A DNA stretch of 64,000 nucleotides, taken from assembly GCA_020638395.1 (NCBI GenBank), contig JACKIP010000002.1:124001-188000 (forward strand), given 5' to 3'. Below the pieces are notes generated by a model. That model had not been told where the DNA came from. It was given only the letters and a program-made list of their open reading frames with translations, and ran no database searches. How positions within the stretch are numbered: the first letter of the stretch is position 1; the number at the start of each line of letters is the position of its first letter. The DNA comes from Rhodospirillales bacterium (GTDB taxonomy: Bacteria > Pseudomonadota > Alphaproteobacteria > Micavibrionales > Micavibrionaceae). Below are positions 34,574 to 43,174 of the stretch, piece after piece. The translations under genes and the position numbers were made by a program.

Positions 34574-35449
34574 ATGCATCCCGTAACCGTTTTGTTTGGC
34601 CCGACAGCCAGTGGCAAGAGTGCCGCCGCCCTGCAACTTGCACAGAAACGCCCGTCTGTCATCATTAATGCCGATGCCATGCAGTGCTATGCGGCCCTGC
34701 CCATCCTAACCGCCCAGCCAACCCCGGTAGAGCAGGAAGAAGCTCCCCATAAGTTGTACGGGTTCGTCAATCCTGCAGAAAATATGGTGGTTACTGACTG
34801 GAGGACGTACGCTCTGGCGGCGATCGAGGCAGCTCTTGCGGAAAACAGGCACCCTATTCTGGTGGGCGGGACCGGATTTTATCTTAAAGTCCTGATGGAA
34901 GGTCTCTCCCCGATCCCGGATATTCCGCCGGAAGTTCGCACGCGGGCGGAGCAGATCTGGAAAACGGAGGGTCTGGAGAGGCTGGCGGAGGAGGTGCGTA
35001 CGGCAATGTCCGCGGAGGAGTTTGCTCATCTCGACCGACAGAACCCGCGCCGGGTTGTACGTGCCTGGGAGGTCTGGAAACATACGGGGCGTACGCTCTC
35101 TGACTGGCAAAAAACGCCGCCGGAGGATGTTCCCTCACATCTGCAATTTAATGTACGTCTGATAACCCGCCCGCGGGAGGAGCTGATCGCCCGGATTAAC
35201 CAGCGATTCGACGCGATGCTGGAAAAAAACGTTCTGCAGGAGGTTGCGCAGTTGGGAGCCCTCATCGAGTCGGGAGCTGTCTCTCCTGATAATCTGATCG
35301 TCAAAGCCCACGGATTTCGGGCGTTATGGGCGCACGTACAGGGGCGTGTGTCTCTGGAGGAGGCGGCAGAGCAGGCCAAGATCGAAACCCGGCAATATGC
35401 GAAACGGCAAATGACCTGGGCACGGACACAGTTTGAGGTCGGGGTCTAA
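34574..35449 (+). CDS. miaA: tRNA dimethylallyltransferase
   Basis: MiaA adds the dimethylallyl group to A37 of tRNAs that read UNN codons. The 291-residue protein starts HPVTVLFGPTASGKSAAALQL with the P-loop. It then has INADAMQCYAALPILTAQPT (DSMQVY-like), LVGGTGFYLKVLMEGLSPIP, RQNPRRVVRAWEVW, and the C-terminal ETRQYAKRQMTWAR. A TTG twelve codons upstream is a weaker start. CGTAC/TGTAC words are again frequent. A hairpin at 35457 follows. Confidence 0.95.
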   Translation: MHPVTVLFGPTASGKSAAALQLAQKRPSVIINADAMQCYAALPILTAQPTPVEQEEAPHKLYGFVNPAENMVVTDWRTYALAAIEAALAENRHPILVGGTGFYLKVLMEGLSPIPDIPPEVRTRAEQIWKTEGLERLAEEVRTAMSAEEFAHLDRQNPRRVVRAWEVWKHTGRTLSDWQKTPPEDVPSHLQFNVRLITRPREELIARINQRFDAMLEKNVLQEVAQLGALIESGAVSPDNLIVKAHGFRALWAHVQGRVSLEEAAEQAKIETRQYAKRQMTWARTQFEVGV

Positions 35450-35456
35450 CAATCTG

Positions 35457-35495
35457 CTGAAAAAGCCAGGACTCGTTATTCTTCGACTTTTTCAG
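35457..35495 (+). terminator. Hairpin after miaA
   Basis: CTGAAAAAG (35457-35465) pairs exactly with CTTTTTCAG (35487-35495), and the pairing extends outward with TCT/AGA after one mismatch. It lies seven bases past the miaA stop. There is no T-run after it, so it may act as a boundary hairpin rather than a classic terminator. Confidence 0.4.
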
Positions 35496-35519
35496 TAGAC
35501 TGTACGTTTTCCGGTAGAC

Positions 35520-35590
35520 GAGCCGATTTGTCGCCTTAATCGGCTCATTATTTAATTTAAAATGAGCCGATTTTCTGTTATAATCGGCTT
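35520..35590 (+). promoter_or_regulatory. Operator-like array and promoter of the fic gene, probably leaderless
   Basis: Four copies of AATCGGCT alternate in orientation: GAGCCGATT at 35520, AATCGGCTC at 35538, GAGCCGATT at 35564, and AATCGGCTT at 35582. The middle two form a perfect inverted repeat around an AT-rich spacer. TATAAT at 35579-35584 overlaps the last copy and ends six bases before the ATG, so transcription would start at or near the start codon. A protein bound to the array would block the promoter. Confidence 0.65.
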
Positions 35591-36697
35591 ATGACGTATA
35601 ATTGGCAACAAAAAGACTGGCCCAATTTCAGATATAATCTGTCTTCGACGATGGAAGATGCCCTGTACGTCATTGCCGAGAAAATGGGGCAGGTAAACGG
35701 CATGTTGCTTGGTCTGCCGGAAAACGTACAGTCTGAAGCCCTCATCGACATCATGGTTGCCGAGGCCATGAAAACTTCGGAAATAGAGGGAGAATACTTA
35801 AGCCGCAAGGATGTTATGTCTTCGGTACGCAATAATCTTGGCCTGAATGAAGGTACCGAGCACGTAAGCGACAAACGTGCGCAGGGTATTGCCGAGCTGA
35901 TGGGAGATGTTCGCAGGAATTTTCAAAAGGAGTTAACGGCTGCAGATCTTTTTTCATGGCATACAATGTTGATGAAAGGTGCCCGGCGCATAAAAATTGG
36001 CGAATGGCGCGATCATGAAGAGCCGATGCAGGTTATTTCCGAACCGATGGGGAAAGAAAAAATACATTACGAAGCCCCGCCGTCAGAGAGGGTTGCTGCG
36101 GAAATGAACACTCTGATTGCATGGTTTAATAATACAGCCCCCAGCGGACAAATACCTATCAGGAAAGGTCCGATTCGCTCAGCCATCACACATTTATACT
36201 TTGAGACCATCCATCCTTTTGAGGATGGCAACGGACGCATCGGACGCGCTCTATCTGAAAAAGCATTGTCACAGGGAATAGGCCGCCCGGTTCTATTAAG
36301 TTTATCAAGAACAATAGAAAGTAATAAAAATGCTTATTATGACGCTCTTCAGGCAGCTCAAAAATCGAATGAAATTACGCTCTGGATTGAGTATTTTATA
36401 GATGTCATTTTGCGGGCGCAGAGACAAGCCGAAGAACAAATCAGCTTTACATTACAAAAAACCAGATTTTTCGATACCTACACAGAAAAAATAAATGACC
36501 GGCAACGGCTTGTATTGCAAAGAATGCTGGAGAATGGCCCCGATAGTTTTGAGGGTGGTATGAGCACAAAGAAATATATAAAAATAACCAAAACATCGAA
36601 GCCGACGGCAACACGTGATTTGCTTGATTTGCTAAAGAAAGGTGCGGTCACCGCAAGCGGAGAAGGCCGGGGCCGGCGATATCACGTCAAATTGTAA
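35591..36697 (+). CDS. Fic family protein, DUF4172-type with C-terminal winged helix
   Basis: Fic proteins transfer AMP or other phosphate groups from nucleotides to protein side chains. The 368-residue protein starts YNWQQKDWPNF, typical of the DUF4172 N-terminal domain. TSEIEGE near residue 65 fits the (S/T)xxxE(G/N) inhibitory motif placed N-terminal to the core (class II). HPFEDGNGRIGRALSEKAL near residue 212 is an intact FIC catalytic motif. The last 70 residues (QRLVLQRMLENG...KPTATRDLLDLLKKGAV) look like a winged helix. That part could bind the upstream array, which would give autoregulation; this is inferred. Confidence 0.93.
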   Translation: MTYNWQQKDWPNFRYNLSSTMEDALYVIAEKMGQVNGMLLGLPENVQSEALIDIMVAEAMKTSEIEGEYLSRKDVMSSVRNNLGLNEGTEHVSDKRAQGIAELMGDVRRNFQKELTAADLFSWHTMLMKGARRIKIGEWRDHEEPMQVISEPMGKEKIHYEAPPSERVAAEMNTLIAWFNNTAPSGQIPIRKGPIRSAITHLYFETIHPFEDGNGRIGRALSEKALSQGIGRPVLLSLSRTIESNKNAYYDALQAAQKSNEITLWIEYFIDVILRAQRQAEEQISFTLQKTRFFDTYTEKINDRQRLVLQRMLENGPDSFEGGMSTKKYIKITKTSKPTATRDLLDLLKKGAVTASGEGRGRRYHVKL

Positions 36698-36706
36698 CGG
36701 GAGAAC

Positions 36707-37423
36707 CTATGCCTCATCTTCCGCGGCATGCTGGAACATCCCCCGCTGGATAAATTCGAGAATCTGGGCATGAACATCGGGAGTCCACGCCATAAAACTG
36801 TGCATGACCGGTATGGTGATATGGTCTTTCATGCCTTCTATTTTTGTACTTTCAACACTAACGCAGCCATCATGTGGGATAGGATTGATAAATAATTTTC
36901 CCAGCGTCAGAACACTTTCCGTCGTCCCGGCAATCATCCCCAGATCATACCAAGGCACGACCTGAGCCTGCTTGCGCCGTTCTGTTGTCAATTCCTGCCC
37001 CGCCGGGCCGAACACCCACTGATAGACCGGATTATCCTGTAGAAAATCGGCCACTTCGCTGCCGCCATGCGGCGTGCCCAGCATAACAACCCGCCCCATC
37101 TTTTCCGCCGGGATTTGATCCTTATAGCGCTCCAGATACGCCCCGGTGACCAGTCCACCCATCGAATGGGCGACGAAATGAATCCTGCGCGCTCTTTGCC
37201 AGATATCCTGCTCTTTCAGGCGCTCCGACAGCCAGTCAGCCAGACTTGAAATATCCTGCCGCAAGGACGGATAGGTCAGATTCAAGGTTTCAAGTCCTTG
37301 TTTTTTAAGAACTTTTTCAGCATAAAGCATATTCAGGCTGACATGACCAATCCCATGCAGGAGAATCACATATTCGATATCCTGAGCAGAAGACGCGGAA
37401 CCGGTGGAAGATGTTTGAACCAT
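36707..37423 (-). CDS. Alpha/beta-hydrolase (esterase/lipase)
   Basis: This 238-residue serine hydrolase has VILLHGIGHVSLNM (oxyanion strand), VAHSMGGLVTGAYLERY with the nucleophile Ser in HSMGG, MLGTPHGGSEVADFL, and, near the end, PHDGCVSVEST and VMHSFM, which offer the catalytic Asp and His. It resembles LipA-type or acetyltransferase-like lipases. There is no signal peptide, so a cytoplasmic substrate is likely. It diverges from a TetR gene 124 bases away, and that regulator may control it. Confidence 0.82.
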   Translation of the reverse strand: MVQTSSTGSASSAQDIEYVILLHGIGHVSLNMLYAEKVLKKQGLETLNLTYPSLRQDISSLADWLSERLKEQDIWQRARRIHFVAHSMGGLVTGAYLERYKDQIPAEKMGRVVMLGTPHGGSEVADFLQDNPVYQWVFGPAGQELTTERRKQAQVVPWYDLGMIAGTTESVLTLGKLFINPIPHDGCVSVESTKIEGMKDHITIPVMHSFMAWTPDVHAQILEFIQRGMFQHAAEDEA

Positions 37424-37547
37424 CCCCTTTCTCTAAATAGATCGGGAGCGGAGTTCAAGTAAAAAATTTTTCACCAAAAGGAATTGAACGTTGTTTAAAA
37501 CTTGGCTAGGGTAAGGTAGACGACATGAATGACGAGAGGGACCCTCC

Positions 37548-38180
37548 ATGGCACGACGCAGCGATCACTCACGGGAAGAATTACAGACCCTTATTCTGGA
37601 CACCGCCTGGACCTTGGTGGGACAGGGCGGGACAGAAACACTCAGCGCCCGGAAACTAGCCTCTAAAATTGGCTATGCGGCGGGAACGATCTATAATCAT
37701 TTCGACTCCATGGATGATCTGATTTTACGGGTGAATGGCCGCACACTGGATGAGTTGTTCGCGGTACTGAACAGCCCCGCCTGTAATGATCCGGCACATA
37801 GTCCCGTTCAGAATATGAAAAAAATGGCGGCGCTGTATATGGAGTTTGCAAAAACCCGTGCGCCCTACTGGCTGATGCTGTTCAATACGGCTTTACCACC
37901 GGAACGGACAGAGATCACGTGGTATCAGGAAAAAATTGATTTGCTGTTTGCGCCTCTGGAAACGCAACTGACTTCCTTTTTCACTGCCGGACAGGAAAAA
38001 AGAAAGAAAATGGCGGCCCGGATTCTCTGGTCATCCATACATGGCCTGTGTTTTCTCGAAGAAACCGATAAACTGCCGCTGGTCAGCGGGAAGATCGGCG
38101 CGCTGGATATGGCAAACTATCTGATCGAGAGTTTCGTTTCCGGTGTGGTGATTGTCAATAAGCTGAAATCAGGCGGATAA
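37548..38180 (+). CDS. TetR-family transcriptional regulator
   Basis: This 210-residue protein has the TetR N-terminal helix-turn-helix (TLSARKLASKIGYAAGTIYNHFDSMDDLIL, about residues 28-57) and an all-helical ligand domain (PYWLMLFNTALP, ILWSSIHGLCFLEE) of the WHG type. The ATG follows an odd GAGGGACCCTC palindrome. Divergent placement from the esterase gene suggests shared control across the 124-base gap, but no clear operator was found there. Confidence 0.88.
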   Translation: MARRSDHSREELQTLILDTAWTLVGQGGTETLSARKLASKIGYAAGTIYNHFDSMDDLILRVNGRTLDELFAVLNSPACNDPAHSPVQNMKKMAALYMEFAKTRAPYWLMLFNTALPPERTEITWYQEKIDLLFAPLETQLTSFFTAGQEKRKKMAARILWSSIHGLCFLEETDKLPLVSGKIGALDMANYLIESFVSGVVIVNKLKSGG

Positions 38181-38327
38181 GCAAGAGAAACCCCGGACGC
38201 GGAATGCGCATATTTAACAGCGCCAAACCTTGATGTCCCCTCCTTTTCAGAGCAAAGAATATTATTTGCGTTTTTCGTAAGTGCGGTGTAAACTTGCAAA
38301 AATTAAAAAAGGGGCTGTACCAGATAA

Positions 38328-38860
38328 TCAGTTAAGAAATTGATTAACCCATTGTTTAAGTTGGGTTAATTGATGTTTTGGAGAGGAGGTATTAAAACGC
38401 CACTCACATTCCTTCAAAAATAGCCCAAAATTGTCCTTTGGAACACCATTAAATTTACGCAAATGTCGCTTGGCTTGGTTCCAGAAATTCTCAATCCCGT
38501 TGATGTGATTTTGTCTATCCGCAAACAGCTTTGAATGATTGATGCGATAGTGCTTAAAATCGGATACATCCAACACATTATATCCCTTCCAACAATCGGA
38601 ATAGACAATGCTGTCGGGGATGACTTTCTTCTTGATAATCGGGATAAGTGTCGTGCTGGACGCATCAGGAATAATCTTGGTGTAAACCTTCCCCCCGCGT
38701 TTCAAAAGGCCGAACACAGGCACTTTACCCGCAGCACCTCTCTCCCGATTGCCCTTACGATGTCCGCCAAAATAACTTTCATCTGACCTTGCCCCATTTT
38801 CTGATCCAGTTTGAGTGAGAGTCGATTCATTAAACTGATACCCTTTCCATTGTGTTCGTG
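38328..38860 (-). pseudogene. IS1595-family (ISXO2-like) transposase, N-terminus missing
   Basis: The frame retains the catalytic core with all three acidic residues in context: DESYFGGHRKGNRERGAAGK, IVYSDCWKGYNVL, and INGIENFWNQAKRHLRKFNG. It ends QLTQLKQWVNQFLN. The first 100 or more residues, including the zinc-binding N-terminal domain, are absent, and the frame instead runs back into out-of-frame IS3 sequence. The product could not be a normal transposase. Confidence 0.85.
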
Positions 38861-39138
38861 CAAGCGCCGGGCGAAGCGACCCCCACGAGTCCGGCGCGGC
38901 CCGGCGCTTGCGCTTGCTTTGCTGCGACAAATTCCTTCGGCGTTTGATAGCCCAAAGCGCTGTGGGGCCGCACGCCGTTATAGTCCACGCGCCAGGCCTC
39001 AAGAAGCTCCCTGGCCTCGGCCATAGAGGCAAACCAATGCTCGTTGAGGCATTCATTCCGCAGCTTGTCGTTGAAGCTTTCGGTGTAGCCGTTCTCCATC
39101 GGCCGGCCCGGCGTGATGTAATGCCATTCGATTGGATT
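38830..39138 (-). pseudogene. IS3-family OrfB transposase, C-terminal fragment
   Basis: HYITPGRPMENGYTESFNDK, LRNECLNEHWFASMAEARELL, and DYNGVRPHSALGYQTPKEF are the standard end of IS3-group integrase-type transposases, with the last catalytic Glu in the TESFN region. The upstream DDE core is missing. The frame is the same as that of the autotransporter and begins right after its stop codon (39139-39141). Confidence 0.85.
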
Positions 39139-42100
39139 TTAAGGTGTTGTTAAATTTTGTAATTCTGCGTTTGATTTTCCAGATGGGTAATAATCAAAAG
39201 TCCGTAAATATTTAAATCCAACGGATCCATCATAAGCCGTATCCAATCTCAATGTGTCAAATTGGAAGTTATTAAATACTGTTGCATTTGTAATAGGCGC
39301 AATACCATCTGATGTTATGGCTACGCCACTACCACCATATCGAGCAGCAGATTTAAATGACCCTGCGCCATCAAGATTAGTGGATAAGTGACTGATGTTT
39401 GTTATATCTGAACCTGTTCCATTTGCATCTCTATAGGAAACAGTTAGCCGGTATGGATTGCCAGGACCAGCTGCCAAATACCGCCCCATTGAAAATTGAT
39501 TTTGGTATGCAGAAAAGCCACTACGGAAAAAGCGGAATATGGCACTGTTATTTCTTGCATACGTGAATCCATAGCCCGGATTTACAGGCAGATATTCGTA
39601 GTTTGATACAACTGTTCCTGCTGCATTATTATACCATCCTGCCGTTGTTAGGCTGATATCATCCTCACTACGGGTAACACCTGCCCCATTCGTAGGGATG
39701 TATGAAGATGGAAATGCGCCCAGCTCTGATTGATGTCCCCAAATATAAATTTCTTCATTGCCGTCAGGATAAGGATCAAAATTACCATTGCTGGTTCTAT
39801 TGCTTAAATAGATAAACTGATTATCATCTACATCATTTCCAACAGCAGTATAAGTTATCGAACAGCGCATCCACCCGTTTGCGAGAACATCTAAATGTCC
39901 TGTAGTGCCACCGGACTCACTCTCAACAGTTTGACTGTCAAGATTACAAAATACCACTCCGCCTGATTGATCTGCACTCAGCGCTAACCGAAGATCTCTT
40001 GTTTGAACTGAAGCACCATCTGGCGGAATCACAGGATAAGTGCTTTGGGTTGTAATAGGCTTCACATACACGCTTGTCGTTATAACCTGTCCGGCGGTTG
40101 TATTAACTGCATCATAGGTTCTAACGGTAAATGCTGATCCACCCGGATCTACCACAGGGCTGGTGTTTATTCGCATGGCCGTTATGGTTCCATCAGGGGC
40201 AATCGCAAAGTTTGGCGTATAAGTGGCCCCTTGTTGCACATATCCAGCTTGAAAATTACTAAACGGTAAATTATTAGTTCTACCGCCCTCAATTAGAATA
40301 CCCTTATCGGTTATACGCGGTTGGTTTGCAGCAAATGCAACAAGATTGCCTGCGCCATCTTCGGCGTAAGTAGTGGCGGGTGATGCGCGGGAGAAGGATG
40401 CGCCGGGGATGGCGGTGAATGATCCATAAGACGTGCCGTTAAGCTCATAAGCATTATTCACAAAATCCAGAGCCAGAGTGATGATGTCTTTCACTACCGT
40501 ATCCGTTGCCGCCGCGCCCGTATTTGTGGATGCGTCTGTTAGCGTTAGGCTTAATGTTAGTGTGCCATCCCCAAGACTGGACACATCAATGCCCGTCACA
40601 TTTTGCGTGGCTGTAGTGATTGTGCCTGATCCTGTGACATTCGTCCCGCCGCCTGTTGAGGAGATGGTATAATCATACGTCGTACCCACTTCTGCGCTCG
40701 TGATTTGGAATGCTGCCGCACTTTGATTATTGACATCAACCGGATCAGTGGTAAAGGCCACGGCATAGCCGCTTGGGGCTGTTGTGTCGGTGATACTACC
40801 GCCAAGATTAAGTACCGTATCGGCAATGGTCGTAATGGCGTTTTTGCTATTCGCTGTGATTGTTCCGCCATTCAGATCAAGGCTTTCAACCGTGACATTT
40901 GTTGCCCCTGCATCTCCGGCTTGAAGTGTATAGGTAAAGGCCAGATCATCCGTCCCAGTGCCGCCGCTATAAACCGCGTTTCTGGTGTTGCCGTTAATAT
41001 CCAGAACAAGCTGCGGTAAACCTGTGACTGTGACGGGTGTATTAAACCGCAAGTTAATCACAATCGGATCGCTCGGCAAAGTGGCTGTTGTTGTTAAACG
41101 CGGGTCTTCAAAATTATAGGGCGTGATTTTGTCACCTGTTTGAGATGTCGCTGCGCGGTCTACAGATTCAGATACCGTATCGGTATGGCTAATGAATGTT
41201 GGATCATTGGTAGCTAGTACACCGCCAGCCACAACTCCATTGATACTATCACCCGCTTCACCTGGATTAAGTGTGACTGTACCGGATGCGCTGCCATCCA
41301 ATCTCGCCTGTCCATCACGCACACGTAAGACAGAAGTTGTTCCATCCGAAGACACATCAACATCTGTTCCAAGAAGCGTCACCGTACCGCCCGGAACATT
41401 AATCGTGACATTGGTTGAACCGGAGACATATTGGAGGACACCAGATATGAGTGTGATGCTGTTAATATCAACTTCTACGCTAGACCCTGCACCAATGGTT
41501 AAAACGCCGCCATTGCGGAAAGTTAGGCGTACAACTGATCCCCCTGCGGCAGAGACATTCACCGTAAATGGCAGTGGTAATTCCTGCCCTGTGGCAAGAC
41601 TGATTGTTCCATCTCTGGTTATGGCAGTATTTGCGCCAACGCTTTCCGTCACGCTGACAAGCGCGGAATCTTTAATGCGCTGCTCCACGCGCATGGCATT
41701 TTCACGGCGCACTTTATCGTAAACCCGCTCTTCCATACTGGCGAGTTTGATCGGTTCTTTCCACATATTCTCTAGCGGTTCGCCGAATTTATATACCCAC
41801 CTGAGAGATGTTCGAAATTGCGGATCGGCATCTTGTTCATTGCGCAATCCCGCTTCCCAGACAAGGGAGTTAACTGGATTCCATTGTAGTCCTGCGTTAT
41901 AGCCCCATGTGTTTTCTTGCTCCATATCTTCATTGGACGACCATTGATATCCTTTTAAATTCATCTGCCATGCGGGATATTCCGGTAAACGTCCTTGGAG
42001 TTCCAGATCAAAGCCGTTTGAGGATCGTTCTTCCAAATACGGATCAACGCTTTTCCAATCGGATAAAGGGATATATTTATTGGCAACCACGCCGATTTCA

Positions 42101-43008
42101 GAGGTTTGGATATCTGCACCAATGCTCATGCGGTTGTGATTGCGCTGCCTTGCATGATCAAAAAACACATTTGCGCCATAGAGGATTTTACGGTCATCAG
42201 ATAAACGGCGATACGCTAATCCTGCATTGATCGTATCGCCTTCAGCATAACCTTTACGCTCATTGGTTCTGTTCCAAGAAAGCTGTGTAAAAATATGGTT
42301 TTGTTTGGCTGCATCATGCCAAAGTGGTTGCACGGTGAGGATTTCCCATCCTGCGCCGCCATCACCAAAAATATTACCGCTGACTTCCAAATTGCCTGTA
42401 AACGGCAAGCCGGAGCTTTTTATAAAGCCTAAACCTTCTTCAAAAGCCATGCCAGCAGCCATGTCTTTTAGATTTTCGGTATTAAAGCCACTTGCAATTT
42501 CGCCATTTCCTTGTCCTGTTAAAGCAGCGCAGGCCGATGATAACGAGCTGGCTAAGGCACTTTCACCTTGATAAACGATGACAGAACCAATTTTGGAGTT
42601 CGAAAAGTTAGAGGTGGCAGAGGATTTATCAACCTGCGTATCCATGAATGTGCGTAACGCCGTGCCTGAACTTTCATTGAATACAGCGCACGCTTGGCGT
42701 AAGGCTTCTTCATCCCCTATACCTGAATTAGAAGCCTCACCAACGGCTTGCATAATATCAAAGGCACGGAGCACATTGCGCGTATTAGGGTCGTCAAAAC
42801 CCTCTTCCTGATTTATAGATGTGGCATTGGAAAAGGGTTCAGAATTTGCCCATGCTGAGAATCCTGCCGAAACAATAAAAATAACAGCTATAGCACAATA
42901 TAAAGCGGCATGAAATCGGGCGCGGTTTTGAAAAATCTTTTTTGTTTTAGCAAAAAGACCGGAAAAAAGGCTTATCAAAACTGTACACATAAATAACGGG
43001 TTTAACAT
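39139..43008 (-). CDS. Intimin/invasin-like inverse autotransporter with FecR-like, Ig-like and phage-tail-type lectin modules
   Basis: The 1289-residue outer-membrane adhesin has a long signal peptide (AALYCAIAVIFIVSAGFSAWA). It then has an inverse-autotransporter beta-barrel, about residues 200-415: WEILTVQPLWHDAAKQNHIF, AGLAYRRLSDDRKILYGANV, FFDHARQRNHNRMSIGAD, NTWGYNAGLQW. The FecR-like region is about 480-590 (VTLLGTDVDVSSDGTTSVLR). The Ig-like region is about 640-840 (VNVTVE-style strands, LVLDINGN). The last 420 residues read ASFSRASPATTYAEDGAGNL, ILIEGGRTNN and FDYYPSGKSNAELQNLT, as in phage tail fibre proteins with a ConA-like fold. The passenger would face outward and bind surfaces. 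The gene is visibly AT-richer than its neighbours. Confidence 0.88.
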   Translation of the reverse strand: MLNPLFMCTVLISLFSGLFAKTKKIFQNRARFHAALYCAIAVIFIVSAGFSAWANSEPFSNATSINQEEGFDDPNTRNVLRAFDIMQAVGEASNSGIGDEEALRQACAVFNESSGTALRTFMDTQVDKSSATSNFSNSKIGSVIVYQGESALASSLSSACAALTGQGNGEIASGFNTENLKDMAAGMAFEEGLGFIKSSGLPFTGNLEVSGNIFGDGGAGWEILTVQPLWHDAAKQNHIFTQLSWNRTNERKGYAEGDTINAGLAYRRLSDDRKILYGANVFFDHARQRNHNRMSIGADIQTSEIGVVANKYIPLSDWKSVDPYLEERSSNGFDLELQGRLPEYPAWQMNLKGYQWSSNEDMEQENTWGYNAGLQWNPVNSLVWEAGLRNEQDADPQFRTSLRWVYKFGEPLENMWKEPIKLASMEERVYDKVRRENAMRVEQRIKDSALVSVTESVGANTAITRDGTISLATGQELPLPFTVNVSAAGGSVVRLTFRNGGVLTIGAGSSVEVDINSITLISGVLQYVSGSTNVTINVPGGTVTLLGTDVDVSSDGTTSVLRVRDGQARLDGSASGTVTLNPGEAGDSINGVVAGGVLATNDPTFISHTDTVSESVDRAATSQTGDKITPYNFEDPRLTTTATLPSDPIVINLRFNTPVTVTGLPQLVLDINGNTRNAVYSGGTGTDDLAFTYTLQAGDAGATNVTVESLDLNGGTITANSKNAITTIADTVLNLGGSITDTTAPSGYAVAFTTDPVDVNNQSAAAFQITSAEVGTTYDYTISSTGGGTNVTGSGTITTATQNVTGIDVSSLGDGTLTLSLTLTDASTNTGAAATDTVVKDIITLALDFVNNAYELNGTSYGSFTAIPGASFSRASPATTYAEDGAGNLVAFAANQPRITDKGILIEGGRTNNLPFSNFQAGYVQQGATYTPNFAIAPDGTITAMRINTSPVVDPGGSAFTVRTYDAVNTTAGQVITTSVYVKPITTQSTYPVIPPDGASVQTRDLRLALSADQSGGVVFCNLDSQTVESESGGTTGHLDVLANGWMRCSITYTAVGNDVDDNQFIYLSNRTSNGNFDPYPDGNEEIYIWGHQSELGAFPSSYIPTNGAGVTRSEDDISLTTAGWYNNAAGTVVSNYEYLPVNPGYGFTYARNNSAIFRFFRSGFSAYQNQFSMGRYLAAGPGNPYRLTVSYRDANGTGSDITNISHLSTNLDGAGSFKSAARYGGSGVAITSDGIAPITNATVFNNFQFDTLRLDTAYDGSVGFKYLRTFDYYPSGKSNAELQNLTTP

Positions 43009-43010
43009 TC

Positions 43011-43032
43011 ATTAATCATTATAATGATTAAT
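43011..43032 (-). promoter_or_regulatory. Perfect 22-base palindrome with -10-like box at the autotransporter start
   Basis: ATTAATCATTA is followed at once by its exact complement. TATAAT lies within it on the minus strand and ends about nine bases before the ATG at 43008, so a transcript would have almost no leader. A dimeric repressor site overlapping the promoter is the simplest reading. No convincing -35 box was found. Confidence 0.5.
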
Positions 43033-43143
43033 ACTGTTTTGACTAGGTGTTTAGTTGTTTAGTCCCTAAACATATAGCCCCTAAATTAATTTCAAGACGC
43101 TTCTCGTTCCCGTCATCACACGGATGGCTCGCCCCCTCAATTT

Positions 43144-43174
43144 CGTCATTACACGCACAAGGCGTGTGATGACG
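43144..43174. repeat. Long-arm variant of the ACACGG-type hairpin
   Basis: CGTCATTACACGC pairs with GCGTGTGATGACG around ACAAG with one mismatch. It shares the TCA...ACACG/CGTGTGATGA arms with the other sites but has a different centre. The copy at 18980-19001 has the same layout. Confidence 0.7.

Larger units (their letters stand above)
38311..39141 (-). mobile_element. Chimeric remnant of two insertion sequences (IS1595-type and IS3-type)
   Basis: The segment starts at 38311 with GGGGCTGTACCAGATAATCA, which looks like an IS1595-family terminal repeat. It runs through the C-terminal part of an IS1595-type transposase to about 38860 and then switches abruptly to the end of an IS3-type OrfB reaching about 39138. 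Neither element is complete, and no second terminal repeat or target duplication was found. It lies directly behind the inverse autotransporter gene. Confidence 0.75.

Noticed and set aside
38328..39056. A single intact transposase of 242 residues
   Set aside because: Its first 65 residues are out-of-frame IS3 sequence. Only the remainder matches the IS1595 family, so it is a chimeric remnant.
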